In this document: in pieces, positions 1 to 13,487 of the stretch | Numbering within the stretch: the stretch's first letter is position 1 | How the letters are laid out: every line of letters begins with the position of its first letter | Assembly: GCA_964006375.1 (NCBI GenBank) | Contig: OZ023267.1 | Span: 27,154,739 to 27,218,738 of the forward strand | DNA: 64,000 nt | From: Tillus elongatus | Taxonomy: Eukaryota; Arthropoda; Insecta; Coleoptera; Cleridae | Direction: 5' to 3' | Notes under the pieces: model-generated | Told to the model about the DNA's origin: nothing | The model's database searches: none | The model's input: only the letters and a program-made list of their open reading frames with translations | Program-made: the position numbers and the translations under genes

Positions 1-513
1 TTTTTTTCAAAAATTATAAACTATTCTATGCTGTGTTTTTACAAAATTTAACGGGTTCATCCAAAAAATCATTGGCAATTGTGGACCAAGTTCACTAACT
101 TCAAATTTTGACATTCTAAATTGTAAATATTTCTTACTTTAACTTCCTCCTCTCAATTGCTCTATTGTTACCTCCATTTACCAAAGTTCTTGACATCTTT
201 ATACTTATTTTTCAACCACGGGTCAACCTTAATAGCCCATATTTTTTTCAAAAATTATAAACTATTCTATGCTGTGTTTTTACAAAATTTAACGGGTTCA
301 TCCAAAAAATCATTGGCAATTTTGGACCAAGTTCACTATACTTCAAATTTTGACATTCTAAATGGAAAATATTTCTTACTTTAACTTCCTCCTCTCAATT
401 GCTCTATTGTTACCTCCATTTACCAAAGTTCTTGACATCTTTATACTTATTTTTCAACCACGGGTCAACCTTAGTAGCCCATATTTTTTTCAAAAATTAT
501 AAACTATTCTATG
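1..513. repeat. 241-bp tandem repeat, about 2.1 copies
   Basis: The block beginning with seven T and CAAAAATTATAAACTATTC recurs at 1, 242 and 484, so the period is 241-242 bp. Copies differ by only a few substitutions, which points to a recent duplication. The left copy is cut by the window edge. The third copy breaks off after CTATTCTATGC near 513. The weak open frame inside has no recognisable domain and I treat it as noncoding. Confidence 0.9.
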
Positions 514-1553
514 CCGAATGACATCGCTTTGACAGTAAACATATAAGTGTATACTTTCCTTCCCCCAGTTTTAATGAGGCAACCTGATGGTCAGGGCAGC
601 TCAGGAGGTTAAGTTAAAATTAAATTATTGCTTACTACAAATTTTGCTGTTTTCTTTTCATTTTATATAACTATTTGCATCTACACATGAAAAAACATCG
701 GACCAGTTCCAATCTGACATTTCTTCTTGACATGAATATACATTTTGTGCTGAATATGATCTACGTTGAATGTTACTTCTAACTGTAGACTTATTTTTTA
801 AAACTTTTGCGTACACAGTTTTGAAATGAATTATTAATATTACAGAACTTGTTTCGCGTTAAGTTATAAAGATAATTATATTTATGTGAGATTGTAAGAA
901 ATTACTCATTCTTATAAGAAAACAGATGCTCCAGATGCTGAGGAGATGATCGTTAGTTCTCCTGCCCATTATTGAATACAAAAACAGTCTGGTGTTATCT
1001 ATGCGGATTTACCCGATCAAACCATTAGAGATTAAACCGTATATTCGCACAGAGGGCTGTAAAACCAAATGAACATTGACAAATTTTATCATGCTTTATT
1101 CACTGATACATTAACAGAAGTAAATTACAATATTTTATGCATGCGGGTGCTGGCAAGAGATTGAAACCAGAGAATAATGAAAATTAGGCATTGCAGAATA
1201 GTCATCGATCGATGGACACAATGGAATTTCCGAATCTGACACTAAATTAATGGAGCTTTTAGATAGGCGTACTTTTATATAAACAGACGCGGTGGTAGAA
1301 TATTTTGATTACGTTCATTACAAATTTGGCAAACGGCAGTCTGCACGTAGTAACTACAGAGTAAAAATAAATAAATATTTTTATTTTACTAAAATCAGCA
1401 CTGTACTCTGTCGGCATTCAGTGATGACTTTTGATGGACCAGCATACAGTAAAATCGTATTTAACAAGGAGTTAAGAGACCAGCAATAATATCTCGTAAA
1501 AACCGGATCTCGTTATATCAGCACTAAGAAGTAACAACAAAAAAATGTAGGTA
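514..1553. other. Unassigned AT-rich sequence
   Basis: No recognisable coding motif, terminal repeat or RNA gene was found here. A short open frame at 1292-1489 resembles no family I know. Confidence 0.5.
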
Positions 1554-3838
1554 TACAGAGTGTTTCAAAAATGATGGTCTATGTTACAGGTGCACATTCA
1601 GCACAAAAAACGAAGACTATTTTTTCATATAAACATGGGTCCGCAAGTGCTTAGTTTTTTAATTACAGCGTGTTAAAGTTATTTGTTTTTTTTTTCAGTT
1701 TTTCACGAATAAGTCCGAGTCAAATTAAAATTTTAACGTGAAAGTTGGCATGCTGGGGTTTTTGAGGGCAAGAAATTTCAATGTGTTATTGTTAATAACA
1801 CTGCTGGTAGAGGGCGCCACCTGTAAGACTATGGTTGCATTCAATTGGCTATAATCTTTTGACACCCAGTAATATCGACCTACCGTATAGCTACATTGCA
1901 GCCCTTATCAATTGTAAGAAAAAAATGTATATTTGATCCAAATCTCTCAGACACACCATTTTCGAGATATTTGAATTTTTGTATGTCGATGTCGCTCAAA
2001 AATTAATTTTGTCAAGTAATTAATTGTATTTTAACAACAAATAAAACAACAAATGAAAAAGTTTATATCATTTTATGATACCTGACTACAATAAATGTTC
2101 AAAATGGCCACCCTCCACTTCAATATACTTTCGTATTCTGGGGAGCATACAACGTCGTTCTCTGTGAAATATTTCTGGTGTATTTATAATTTGTTCGCAT
2201 CCAAGTACAAATATTTGCTGCAGATCAACATTTTCAACATTTGCTTCATGAACAATATTTTTGAGATGCCCCTATAAATAAAAGTCCTTAGGATTTAAAT
2301 CAGGGGATCGAGCCGGCCGTGGCTGAGGTCCACCGCGTCCGCTCCATCTGCGTCCAAAAGTATTGCTTAGGTAATTTCTGACATTTAGGACGAAATGTGT
2401 GGGGGCTCCGTCATGCATAAACCACAGGCTATGTCTTATGTCAAGAGGTACATTTTCTAATAACCCATTTAGTGGGTTTTGCAGGAATTCAAGATAAGTT
2501 GTAGCATTAAGTCTGTGAGGTAAAAAAAAAGGTCCTATCAAATTACACCCTACAATCTCAGCCGTTATATTTCAGGAAAATTACTGTTGATGATGCCTTT
2601 CAAAAACTGCGTGGGGATTTTCGTCAGCCCAAATATGGCTGTTACGAAAATTGACGATCGCGCCAAAATCCAGACCCGTCAGTGAACAATACACAATTCA
2701 ACAAGTTCTCTACATTATTATGTTGAAGAAACCATTGGCAAAATTGTAGGCTAGGTAATCACTTTCGGTGGATAGTGCTTTATTTTTGGATTTTGTTCAA
2801 TTTCATCCAAAACAGCCTCTTCAAAATCAGAATTTCGTGCACTTCGTGGTCTGCCTTGATTAGCAGTAACTTTATTAAGGGTACGTGGTAAAAAAATATA
2901 TATTCGAAAGAGGCAGATCGATGTATTAGATGATGTAATTATGTACCTGTTTCTCGGATATCAATCCGTTGAAACATCCTTCTGTCTGGAATTCTCCGAT
3001 TTGGGAAAGCTTCTTCATACAGTCGGTACGCCTCATAACAGTTACCAAAAGCCGTGAATGCATAACATGCATGCATGTCTGTTAGTTCATTGTTGGTAAA
3101 GACTTCCATATTTATTTATACAATACAATTAATTACTTAAAAATACTAAGTAGCCTCAAACGTGAAAGTCAAATGTAGTATATGTCACGACGAACACGCA
3201 AAAGTCAAGTCCCGTAACTATGGAAACCACTTTGTTAAATGGTTTGTTCAAAGTTTGTTATCATGGCTTTTTATTTTAACCTCATAATTGTGTCTTGTCA
3301 GTTCTTTCTTCTAGTAAGATTTTAATTTTTAACTAGTGAATAAGAAAATTAAGTTTATACATACTGATAGCAATTAAAAGGTGAAAAATGTATTCCTATG
3401 ATTTGTCGCAGAATTAATTTTTAAGCGACATCGACATACAAAAATTGAAATATCTTGAAAATGGTGTGCCTGAGAGATTTAAATCAAATATAGATAAGGG
3501 CTGCAATGTACGGTAGGTCGATATTACTGGGTGTCAATAAATTATAGCCAATTGAATGCAAGCCATGTCTTACAGGTGGCGCCCTCTGCCAGAAGTGTTA
3601 TTAACTATAACATATTTAAATTTTTTGCCCTCGAAAACCCCGACAGGCCAATTTTCACGTCTAATTTTTAATTTGACTCTGACGTATTCGTGAAAAACTG
3701 ACAAAAACAAATAACTTTAACACGCTGTATTTAAAAAACTAAGCATTTGCGGACCTATATTTATATGAAAAAATAGTCTTGTTTTTTGTGCTGAATGTGC
3801 ACCTGTAACATAGACCACCATTTTTGAAACACCCTCTA
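1554..3838 (-). mobile_element. Mariner (DD41D) element with very long terminal inverted repeats
   Basis: The left end (TACAGAGTGTTTCAAAAATG at 1554) is matched in inverse by the right end, which finishes ACCCTCTA at 3838. TA dinucleotides at 1552-1553 and 3839-3840 are the expected target duplication of the IS630-Tc1-mariner superfamily. The inverted similarity continues with small indels from the ends to about 2017 on the left and about 3411 on the right, so the repeats are roughly 430-460 bp, far longer than the usual tens of bases of mariner. The decayed transposase lies between them on the minus strand. Confidence 0.88.
2272..3109 (-). pseudogene. Decayed mariner transposase with DUF4817-type HTH start
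   Basis: Reading the minus strand from 3109, the first 58 codons give a DUF4817-like helix-turn-helix region (MEVFTNNELTDMHACY, then RLYEEAFPNRR) and hit a stop. Further down, in shifting frames, come a GRPRSARNSDF linker motif, a LFTDGSGF box around the first catalytic aspartate, an IWADENPH-like segment and finally the 2541-2272 frame. That last frame has the second aspartate in MHDGAPTHF and the third in RSPDLNPKDFYL, with 41 residues between them (DD41D). Several stops and frameshifts make it non-functional. It would have cut and rejoined its own element at TA sites. Confidence 0.85.
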
Positions 3839-3974
3839 TACATACCTATATGTAAGTGTATCTAACCCCTTTCCATCAATATTGAAAGTCACCTGTAACT
3901 GCCTAGTTTGAATGAACAATTTTCTTTGCATAAAAAAAAACACGTCAATGTATATAATATACTTAAGATAACTT

Positions 3975-4091
3975 CTTTGGGTATGTTGAATAAAAATGTG
4001 TTTTTCTTTCCAAACAATTTTCTTTCCAAATTCAATAACTCAATAGAGGAATTGTTTTTAAAAAAAAGCCTTTTTATTCAACATATCCAAA
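3975..4091. repeat. Small fold-back repeat
   Basis: CTTTGGGTATGTTGAATAAA at the left is inverted at the right as TTTATTCAACATATCCAAAG, giving a short hairpin element. Its ends resemble those of the larger fold-back at 6998-7735 (GGGTGAGCTGAATAAAAA). The flank ATGTCAACCCCAAACATTTT after it is also found, inverted, just outside that larger element, so both belong to one repeat family. Confidence 0.6.
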
Positions 4092-4189
4092 GATGTCAAC
4101 CCCAAACATTTTGACGTTTGGGAACAATATTAATATAACTTTATACACATCATAAAAAGAAGTCTGTGATTTTTATTTATAGTGTTGGT

Positions 4190-4936
4190 GTTTCTTTTTC
4201 CTTTTTTTTCCAACAAGTTTTCTATGGAAGTTAATAAACTTAGCTCATTCACTGAGTTTGAGGCCCTCTCTAAAAATATTCTAAGCTTCTCGGCGGAGTC
4301 TATGGCATCTCACAGTGCAACATTGGTGCATTCGGGGCTTTTAGATTCTTGGTCCAAATCGTAACCACTTCTTGGATAGTATTCAAATCTGCAGCTTCAA
4401 TTATCTCGGAATCAGTTGGAATACCTGAAGTTCCCACAGAATTATCTATGTTCGATGATCCATCGCATCTGACACTTGTGCTAATTTCATAAACCTAGCA
4501 CATTCGCTCAGAGGTATGTTATCGTCTCTGTTGGAGATATCTTCCTCGGCGTCAACATCATCCGAAACGCTTAAATCGGCGTTTTTATTTATTTGTTTAT
4601 CAGAATGCTTTAAACAATTTTACACCATTTATTGTGAGGCATTATTCCATGCACGATTAAGGGGACGAATAGCTTGAGGACATTTAGCGAAAGTTGACAC
4701 TGATTCTTGTCCATGTTGTCAATTCTTTTTGTGACGAATTGTGTCCTGTAATTACATTTCAGAGAGTTGATAATTCTCTGATCTAAAGGCTGCAGTACAG
4801 ATGTGGGTTTATGTGGCAGAAAAACTAGTTTGATGTTCTTCAAACTCGTCAATTGTGGATGTGCCCACACAATTACGTCGATAACGATGTAAACGAAGTG
4901 AACGTATTGGTATTTTTGTGGCTGATCCCAAGGCAT
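4190..4936 (-). pseudogene. Tigger/pogo-like DDE_1 transposase fragment
   Basis: The first frame (4936-4610) carries WAHPQLTSLKNIKLVFLP followed by TSVLQPLDQ and SLKCNYR, the typical end of the DDE_1 catalytic domain in pogo/Tigger/jerky transposases. After several stops, a C-terminal segment reads YYPRSGYDLDQ and then LRIFLERASNSVNELSLL in about 4370-4190, similar to the leucine-rich tail of that family. The N-terminal DNA-binding domain and the first catalytic residues are missing. The fragment abuts the mariner fragment that starts near 4941 on the other strand. Confidence 0.72.
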
Positions 4937-4940
4937 TCAT

Positions 4941-5739
4941 AAGGGATCGCAGAAAAGAATTACGCTTATCAGCAAAAACGATTAACAGAATTTTGAAAAA
5001 GCATCATTGAAGACCCTTCTCTTACCACCCGATACATGGTTTGCAACCAAACGATCTTCCTAGACGTGTTTACTTCTGTGAATGGTTCCTACTGAAAACA
5101 CAAGAAGATGAGAATTTCTGTAAGGGAACTATTTGGTGCGATGAGGCGAAATTCTCCAAAAATGGCATACACGATCGCCACAATAGTCACTTCTGGTCAG
5201 ATGAGAATCCCCATGTTACCAGGATCAACTACTTCCAAGACATGTGGTCATTCAATGTGTTTTGTGTAATTAAGAACGATAAGATTTTTGGGATTTAAAT
5301 ATACGATGAAAATCTCACTGGTCTGATTTATAGTGATATTTAGCACGAAGTGTTTCTAGTTTCTTTCCACGCATTAAATTTAGAAGAAGCTAGAACATGC
5401 TGGTATCAGCAAGACGAAGCACCACGCCAGAGTTTCCATTTAGCTCGTGATTTTTTGCACCAACATTTTAATGACAGGTGGATTGCCAATAACGGCCCAC
5501 ATAGATGGCCATCACGGTCCCCTGACTTAACGCCTCTGGATGTAAGCATCTGGGGCTACATCAAATATAAAGTTTACCACGAACCTGCCACCACAAAAGA
5601 AGACATGGTAGGAAGTGTTTCACGTGCCTTCAATTCACTGAATTCGAGCCAAATCGGAAAGGCTACGAACCATAACATTATGAGACAAATAACAAAATGC
5701 CTCCATGACAGTGGGAGTAATTTTGAGCATTTGTTATAA
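4941..5739 (+). pseudogene. Second DD41D mariner transposase, broken
   Basis: The reading starts mid-gene (DRRKELRLSAKTINRILKKH), passes a stop, then continues LQPNDLPRRVYFCEWFL and the first catalytic box IWCDEAKFSKNG, with SHFWSDENPH. A short gap near 5299-5349 shifts the frame. The last part (5350-5739) contains WYQQDEAP and SRSPDLTPLD. The spacing between those aspartates is again 41 residues. The first 150 or so residues are missing. A sequence ending CGCCCTGTATA near 6252 may be the element's right terminus. Confidence 0.82.
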
Positions 5740-6736
<997 letters not shown>

Positions 6737-7055
6737 AGTTCTTGTACACTAAACACATACTTATTTACCTCTATGACGATTCAGCGATTTAATTGTTGAA
6801 CATAAAAATAATCTTGGATAAATAACGTCCAATTCGTAATACCGTTGATTCACTGTGCAGTTATGTTTACAACACAACACCTCAAAAATTTAAATATTGT
6901 CTTTAAGACAAAAGTCTCCAGTTAACTGCTATTCATACAAAATATTAAAATATATATGTACCTACATTGTTCCTAAACGTCAAAATGTTTGGGGTTGACA
7001 TCTTGGGTGAGCTGAATAAAAAAGCTTTTTCTTTGCAAACAAATATTTTATTCCT

Positions 7056-7104
7056 TATCCCGACGCGTTTCGACCCTTTTTAACTGTTCATTTTCAGGGG
7101 AATC
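7056..7104 (-). ncRNA. Hammerhead-like motif (left arm of fold-back)
   Basis: Read on the minus strand: TCCC, CTGAAAA, a T, an arm beginning GAAC, a loop, GGGTC, GAAAC, GCGTC and GGGA. TCCC/GGGA can form stem I around a GTC cleavage site, and ACGCGT is a palindromic stem III. The conserved CTGANGA has A at the G position, so this copy is probably inactive. Its inverted partner is at 7628-7675. Confidence 0.5.
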
Positions 7105-7627
7105 TAGAATTTACAAAAGGCTTGTCAGAAAAACTGAGTTTTCCGGTAGGATACTTCTGCGAGGGTACAACACATGAATACAAGATAAAATGAGGTAACA
7201 ACAGCTAACCCCAACACTAAGTCAAAAGTTAAAGGTTAAAACTGTCAAGCTAAGCTATAAAAGATTACAGGTATAAACTACTACATGCAATAAAATGAAA
7301 CAAATTTAAGTCAAATTGAACTACAAGAAACTACAAGAAAAACTAATTTGTCCTGAGAGTATAACTTAAAAGCTCAGAATAAATTAGCTTTTCTCGTAGT
7401 TCAATTTGACTTATATTTGTTTCATTTTATTGCATGTAGTAGTTTATGACTGTATGCCTGTAATCTTTTATATCTTCGTAGCTTGACATTTTTAACCTTT
7501 AACTTTTGACTTAGTGTTGGGGTTAGCTGTTGTTGCCTCATTTTATCTTGTATTCCTGTGTTGTACCCTCGCAGAAGTAGCCTACCGGAAAACTCAGTTT
7601 TTCTGACAAGCCTTTTGTAAATTTTAG

Positions 7628-7675
7628 ATTCCCCTGAGGATGACCATTTAAAAAAGGTCGAAACGCGTAGGGACA
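7628..7675 (+). ncRNA. Hammerhead-like motif (right arm of fold-back)
   Basis: Order: TCCC, CTGAGGA, T, GACC, A/T-rich loop, GGTC, GAAA, CGCGTA, GGGA. GACC/GGTC gives a 4-bp stem II, TCCC/GGGA a 4-bp stem I, and ACGCGT is self-complementary. All invariant core positions (CUGANGA and GAAA) are present with one extra base before stem II. Such minimal type I motifs with tiny stem III are known from Penelope-like elements and may act as dimers. Confidence 0.6.
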
Positions 7676-7735
7676 AGGAATAAAATATTGGTTTGGAAAG
7701 AAAAAGCCTTTTTATTCAGCTCACCCAAAGATATC

Positions 7736-8350
7736 TGTACCTGATCATATTCGAGAATTTTTTAGCACAGATTAAAAGTTAGACAAATGTAATATAAATG
7801 TTAATTAAAACACCCAAAACACAATCTGAAACTATAGGAAATATCCGCACTGGAATACACATGACGTATTATCCTCCTCTCGCGTCTCTCCTCTCTCAGA
7901 GTTACCTGACAACCTATCTAATCTATAAACTGTGCATCACATAGGCATTTTGAATATGTCATCTGCCACCTTTATTTTATTATTATTTTTAAAGAATTTT
8001 GTGGATAAAACATTATAACATAGCAACCAATTTTTATTCGTAGTTGCCATGAATTTGTGTGAATGTATTCAATTTTCTCCTGTCTGATGAAACCGGTTAC
8101 AGAGAAGAAAACACACATTTATAAAGCCAGAGAAATAGTCGCTACGTCTGTATTTAAAATGGAATGGTTTTAGCAAGTAAGGACAACAACAAGTAACAGT
8201 ATTATTTATCTATTTGTTATTAACATTTTAGACTGTCACACAAAAAGCTAAATATTGTGTATGCATTTAAAAGTCTGTTATTTGCCAACTCAAGTAAATA
8301 TAGTTTTCTCTAAAACATATATAAAATTGAATCCTCACATAATAAAAAAA
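7736..8350. other. Unassigned sequence
   Basis: AT-rich, no motif recognised. TCTGATGAAACCGG near 8084 looks hammerhead-like at first sight but has no stem II. Confidence 0.4.
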
Positions 8351-8613
8351 GTCCGGACGCAGAAAGCTCGTTATGGTAGTGAATTTTCATAGAAATCATC
8401 TGGTACATGTTATAATTAAATGCTTATAACTTTTTTTTGTAACATAGAGGTTTAAGTTTTAGTATATAGTTTACTTTTTAGAACGTAAACCTACGCACAA
8501 AATTTGGTTACCGTAGCTTTATTATTTTCGGAGATATAGTTTTTGTGAAAGAAAACCCTAAATTTTACCAAAAAACCTGGTCTGATTTCCTGGCTACATA
8601 TCTAAGCCACTTA
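8351..8613 (+). mobile_element. TCE end-A half, truncated
   Basis: It begins GTCCGGACGCAG and has CGTTATGGTAGTGAATTTTC, the A end of the TCE family, then the usual internal text up to CTAAGCCACTTA. It is cut at 8613, where a CAGGGGCGGCTC sequence begins. Confidence 0.8.
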
Positions 8614-8670
8614 CCAGGGGCGGCTCCTCAGTGAGTGCGCCCGTGCGCACGCACTGCCGCCTGCCGTGGA
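8614..8670 (+). mobile_element. Possible hAT-type terminal repeat
   Basis: CAGGGGCGGCTCCTCAGTGA resembles the terminal inverted repeats of hAT elements, and the sequence that follows is unusually GC-rich for this window. No matching inverted end was found nearby, so only one terminus is supported. Confidence 0.35.
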
Positions 8671-8925
8671 AAAAATAACATTTTGCTATGCTATATTTTG
8701 ATAAATTTTTATTTACTTTTTACCTCCTGCATTCAACAAACGAAATTAGTATATCGAGGATCGCAGAGAGTCGGCAGCCATTAATACAGAATACAGAATT
8801 AGAATAAGTATAGCTTGAATCGTTGCAGACATTATATACATCCATATCCATATAAAGCTGGTGGGCGGCGGTGTGTATATTTCAGCATTCTCAGGCAATG
8901 AGATACTTCAATGCGATACTTTAGT

Positions 8926-9363
8926 GCGAAATAATCGCCGAATCTTGATGATCTTCGTTGAAAACGACCGAATAAGCAATCTGTTGTGCGCTATAAAATT
9001 ACACACTTCCAGTTTGTAGTGGACTTTTGACACAGCGTGTGTACCTACTACCTGGTAATTTTCGTCTTCGCGTCGGATTGATTTTTAATTAGACCATTTA
9101 GATGTTGTTTACATGTTCTTGCAAGACAATCATTATTATTATTATGGTTACTACTTCGGGTTGCTTAATAAGTGGACAAAATAATAGTGATACTGTGATT
9201 AATTGAGTGGATATTTTAAATTTAATGGTTAACTTTTCAAGGGACTTTTTAATCACTATAACGTATAACTAACTAGAGGAAAACTTGGTAAGTAGTTAAT
9301 AGTTATTAAGTTTAGTAAGTAGGTTTCTTTATAATACATTTTCGGGCAAAACTAGGCGAGCCC
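8926..9363. repeat. Dispersed 440-bp block, copy 1
   Basis: From AATCGCCGAATCTTGATG to the first bases of the adjacent TCE this block matches 35815-36240 with scattered changes. Both copies lead directly into a TCE B end, so the block and the TCE were duplicated together. Confidence 0.8.
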
Positions 9364-9369
9364 TTCATT

Positions 9370-10077
<708 letters not shown>

Positions 10078-10166
10078 TTTTTTTTCTTGCGCACTTCCAA
10101 TGCATTAAGGCACAAGCCGCTACTGCCACCTACTAAAGGTAGGTACCTGTCAAATGTTATCTAAAT

Positions 10167-10231
10167 GGGCCCATTTGTTTTCGAGTTATCGGTGTGATAC
10201 ATATATATTTTCTACGAAAATTCACTAAAAA
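10167..10231 (+). mobile_element. TCE miniature deletion derivative
   Basis: Only 65 bp: GAGTTATCGGTGTGATAC, a short ATATATAT run, then CGAAAATTCACTAAAAA from the B end. Almost everything else is deleted. It keeps the two sequences that normally flank the (TA)n tract. Confidence 0.6.
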
Positions 10232-10884
10232 CAATAATAAAAATAAGTAGCTGATGCAAGGTGCTTTTAACAAAGCGGAAAATTTGGAGGAATAAACTAA
10301 AAACGCCGTTTAGTCTCAAGTAACCGTGTGCCTTGTAAATCATACATCATATCCGTGTTGGGTGTCACAGAGCAAACCCCGCAGTTATTCTTAATTATTG
10401 TTATTGCCTAGATATACCCGCTGAATAATGGGCCTGAGCTCCATTCGTACTTGTTAGATCAACTACAAGTCGACAAGATTGTGACTTACATCGCTTCTGT
10501 TATTTACTTCCCCGTCTTTTATGGTTTTTGATATACAGAGGCCTATTAAACGTGTACCCACCTGCTAAGTAGCTTATTGATATTACACACCTTTAGTTTG
10601 TTTTAGAATAATTAGGTGCCCAAGGTTTTATTTATTTAAAACTTAGTTAACTTTCATATGGCACTATTTTTGGGTTCATGGCTATTAACTCTTGATGATC
10701 CCAGGCAGTTCCAGGATATAGCAGGATATGACAGTTTACAGATAAAAAATTATATGTGAGAAATATGTTTCACGAGCAAAGGGGTGTCGTCATTTTACAT
10801 TGGGTTTTGGGATGACAATTTTTTTTGCGGCCAAAAATATAACTATCATGGTCTGATAGTACTTAACATAACATATGTAATAGT
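10232..10884. other. Unassigned sequence
   Basis: No coding or repeat signature recognised. Confidence 0.4.
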
Positions 10885-11242
10885 GTAAGGCTAGATGCAT
10901 TCTCGCAACAGTTAGAACCGTATACCGGTTTCGCTCTCATTAGAACTCGTCAGTACGGCATACTAATTACAGCGAAAATACACCTATAAAGTAATACGGC
11001 TATAGTAGCCAGTCTTTCAACACTCAGTGAGTGGTGGACGTGCCGCCACCTAGTTGCGGAACCAAGTAGCATGTTGTCACGCCAGCTCCAAATAACACAA
11101 AATGTTAAAAAAATAGAGATTGTATACAACCAACTCACAATTTAGTAAATTGTCAGCCCTGGTCCATTTCTACTCTAATATAGGGACAAAGTATGTAAGG
11201 CTAGATGCATTCTCGCAACAATTAGAACCGTAGACCGCTTGC
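10885..11242 (-). repeat. Satellite-like unit, about 312 bp
   Basis: GGCTAGATGCATTCTCGCAA occurs at about 10888 and again about 312 bp later. The unit is the inverse of the tandem pair at 24321-24890 (shared features include GTATGCCGTACTGACGAG, CCGGTTTCGCTCT and GGTTGTATACA). The second unit is interrupted by the mariner that starts near 11243. Confidence 0.8.
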
Positions 11243-13487
11243 GAATTTGGATTATCATTGGTTTTTGAGCTACAGGTATCAACGTTTCTTTTTATTATGG
11301 CAGCCATATTGGATTTTTATTCATGTGATAGCCTATGAAAATAGCTTTCCAATGATGTACAACATGCTTGAGAAATCTTGTAACTGCACTGACAATTTTG
11401 TGGATAGTAGGTAGACATCCAATACCAGAAAACAAATAACAAAAAAAGTGTTCAAAAGGCAGTAAGCATGGAGTCTAACAATTGACTTCTACTTTTAACA
11501 TAATTTTCCGTAATGATTCACGATAAAAAAATATTGTGATTTAATTTACAATACTTAATTAGGTAATAATGCTAGATAATATTATGTGAAACAGTTTAAT
11601 AACGAAACCCGGCATAAACAAATAGAAACTTAAACTCCACAAAGCAACACAATTAGAAACGGAACTCAACAAATAATAAAATAGAAACTTAAAAATACAT
11701 TAAATAGAAAATTGTTCAATATGGCCACCGTTTTGTTCAATGCACTTTATACACCTTTTTGAAACATGCCAGCAAACTTTGGTGAGGGTGTTTTGGTTAA
11801 TATGATTTATAGCTTCCGTGATTCTGTTTCGTAATTCATTGATATTTTGTGGTGGATCGAATTTATACACATCGTTCTTCAGAGTACCCCAAGAATAAAA
11901 ATCCATGGGGGTTATATCAGGACTTCGAGCACACCAATGAACCAGCCCAGTGTTACAAATTATACGATTATTAAAATTTTGGTCCAAAAATTCTTTGACG
12001 ATCCTAGCATTGTGATCTGGACAACCATCTTGTTGGTACCAAATCTCGTCTAACTTATCATAAACTCTTCTAATTGTTGGTAAGATATCATGTCTCAATA
12101 GATTAAGACACCTTTCCCCAGTTAAATTATTTTCAAAAAAGAACGGACCAATCATGAAGTTACCTGACTTTTTTAAATTAACTGTCTAATCCACAAATAG
12201 AAATAACAGTTTTTTACCTAATAAGCCGCACCAAACACTAATACCAAATCTGTCTGGCAACCGTCTTTCTTCCTTTAGATGGGGATTTTCATTTGCCAAA
12301 TAATGCCTATTATGGCGATTATACATACCACAATTTGTAAATCTTGATTCATCAGTCCATATTATTTTTAAATCAAAATTTGCATCTTGCTGACATTGTC
12401 CTTGATACCATCTCCATAATTGAAGTCGCTTAGGGTAATGGTCAACATCTAAGCCTTGTACCATTGTAGGTTTATGTGGATAGTAATGACTTTGCTTTAA
12501 TACACAGTGTACCGTACTTTTTGGAACGTCAATTTGTTCACCATAAAACCGAACAGATTGCGGAGGGTTTTCGTTTGAAACCTGTAAGACGGCATTATTT
12601 CTTTCTTCATTTCTAGGCATTCGTAGTTTCTTTGCGTGGGAGCTACCGTCGTTCAATAGATTGGTCACTATCCTGCGAAATATTTTGGTGTTTGGTTGTC
12701 GTCTTTCTGGGTCGTTGTTTTGATATGAATTTGCAGCTGCCTCAGTATTTCGGTTAGAACGAATATAACATTCCAACATGTCAAAATATTCTTCATTACT
12801 GAACATGTTGTTGAATAATATTTAAAATAAACGGGAAACAAACTATTTAGCACAAATTTTTAGGCAAAGTGTTAAATAGACCTCAAGTTGTTCAAATAAT
12901 TAAGAATGACAGTATTCTTAATTGTCGCGATAGTGTTATATCCATAGCAATCTTTTTTCTGTTGTTTTTCAGTTGACTTACGTCTAAAAATCAAACAATT
13001 TTCAAAGACGTATTCGTAAATCATTAATCTGCTTTTTATTGAGTTCTGTTAGTAAATTTAGTTATATACTAGGTTTACCTATTTAATTAAATTATAATAT
13101 TTTTTTAGGATAATGTTGTAATGTAAAATATCATTTGTAATGATGGGCCGATTCATTGGTGTGCTCAAACTTCCTATTTTCTTATCGTGAATTATTACGG
13201 AAAATTATGTTAAAAGCAGAAGTCTATTGTTAGACTCCATGGCCTGCTGCTTTTTGAACACTTTTTTTTTGTCATTTGTTTTCTGGTATTGGATTTCATA
13301 GCCTACTATCCTCAAAACGGCTTTTCTCAAAATTGTCAGTACAGTTACAAGATTTCTCAAGCATGTTGTACATCATTGGAAAGCTCTTTTCATAGGCTAT
13401 CACATGAGCAAAAAATCCACTATGGCTGCCATAATAAAAAAAAACGTTGATATCTGTAGCTCCAAAATAAATGACAATCAAAAGTTA
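11243..13487 (-). mobile_element. DD41D mariner inserted in satellite-like repeat
   Basis: Left and right flanks are inverted copies over about 300 bp each. Both contain GAGCTACAG.TATCAACG near the ends, the ATTATGGCAGCCATA block, GTACAACATGCTTGAGAAAT and TAACATAATTTTCCGTAAT at the inner edge (about 11530 and 13185). Exact outer ends are uncertain by about 15 bp because the flanks diverge. Inside is a single minus-strand transposase. The left flank cuts the satellite-like repeat. Confidence 0.85.
11700..12806 (-). pseudogene. Mariner DD41D transposase with one in-frame stop
   Basis: The frame opens with MFSNEEYFDMLECY (DUF4817-like HTH) and stays in one register for 369 codons, broken only by a TAG near 12190. 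Residues about 150-165 carry the first catalytic box IIWTDESRF. After the stop come MIGPFFFENNLTGERCL, WYQQDGCPDHNA and RSPDITPMDFYSWG. The second and third aspartates are separated by 41 residues. The protein would be about the usual length for the family. This is the best-preserved transposase in the window and probably the youngest mariner. Confidence 0.88.

Larger units (their letters stand above)
6998..7735. mobile_element. Large fold-back element with two inverted hammerhead-like motifs
   Basis: The left arm (about 6998-7360) and right arm (about 7385-7735) are near-perfect inverted copies. They share GGGTGAGCTGAATAAAAA at the outside, then GGAATAAAATATT, TTTTCTGACAAGCCTTTTGT and ATGAAACAAAT near the centre. 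Each arm holds one hammerhead-like core, so the motifs lie head-to-head. No transposase is encoded. The structure could be a fold-back transposon or two Penelope-type terminal units in inverse orientation. Confidence 0.8.

Noticed and set aside
4182..4364. 60-codon plus-strand frame
   Set aside because: It is antisense to the Tigger C-terminal remnant.
7422..7676. 84-codon open frame in the fold-back arm
   Set aside because: It runs through an inverted repeat with a ribozyme motif and has no domain, so it is chance.
8080..8105. Hammerhead-like TCTGATGAAACC
   Set aside because: There is no stem II between CTGATGA and the following bases.
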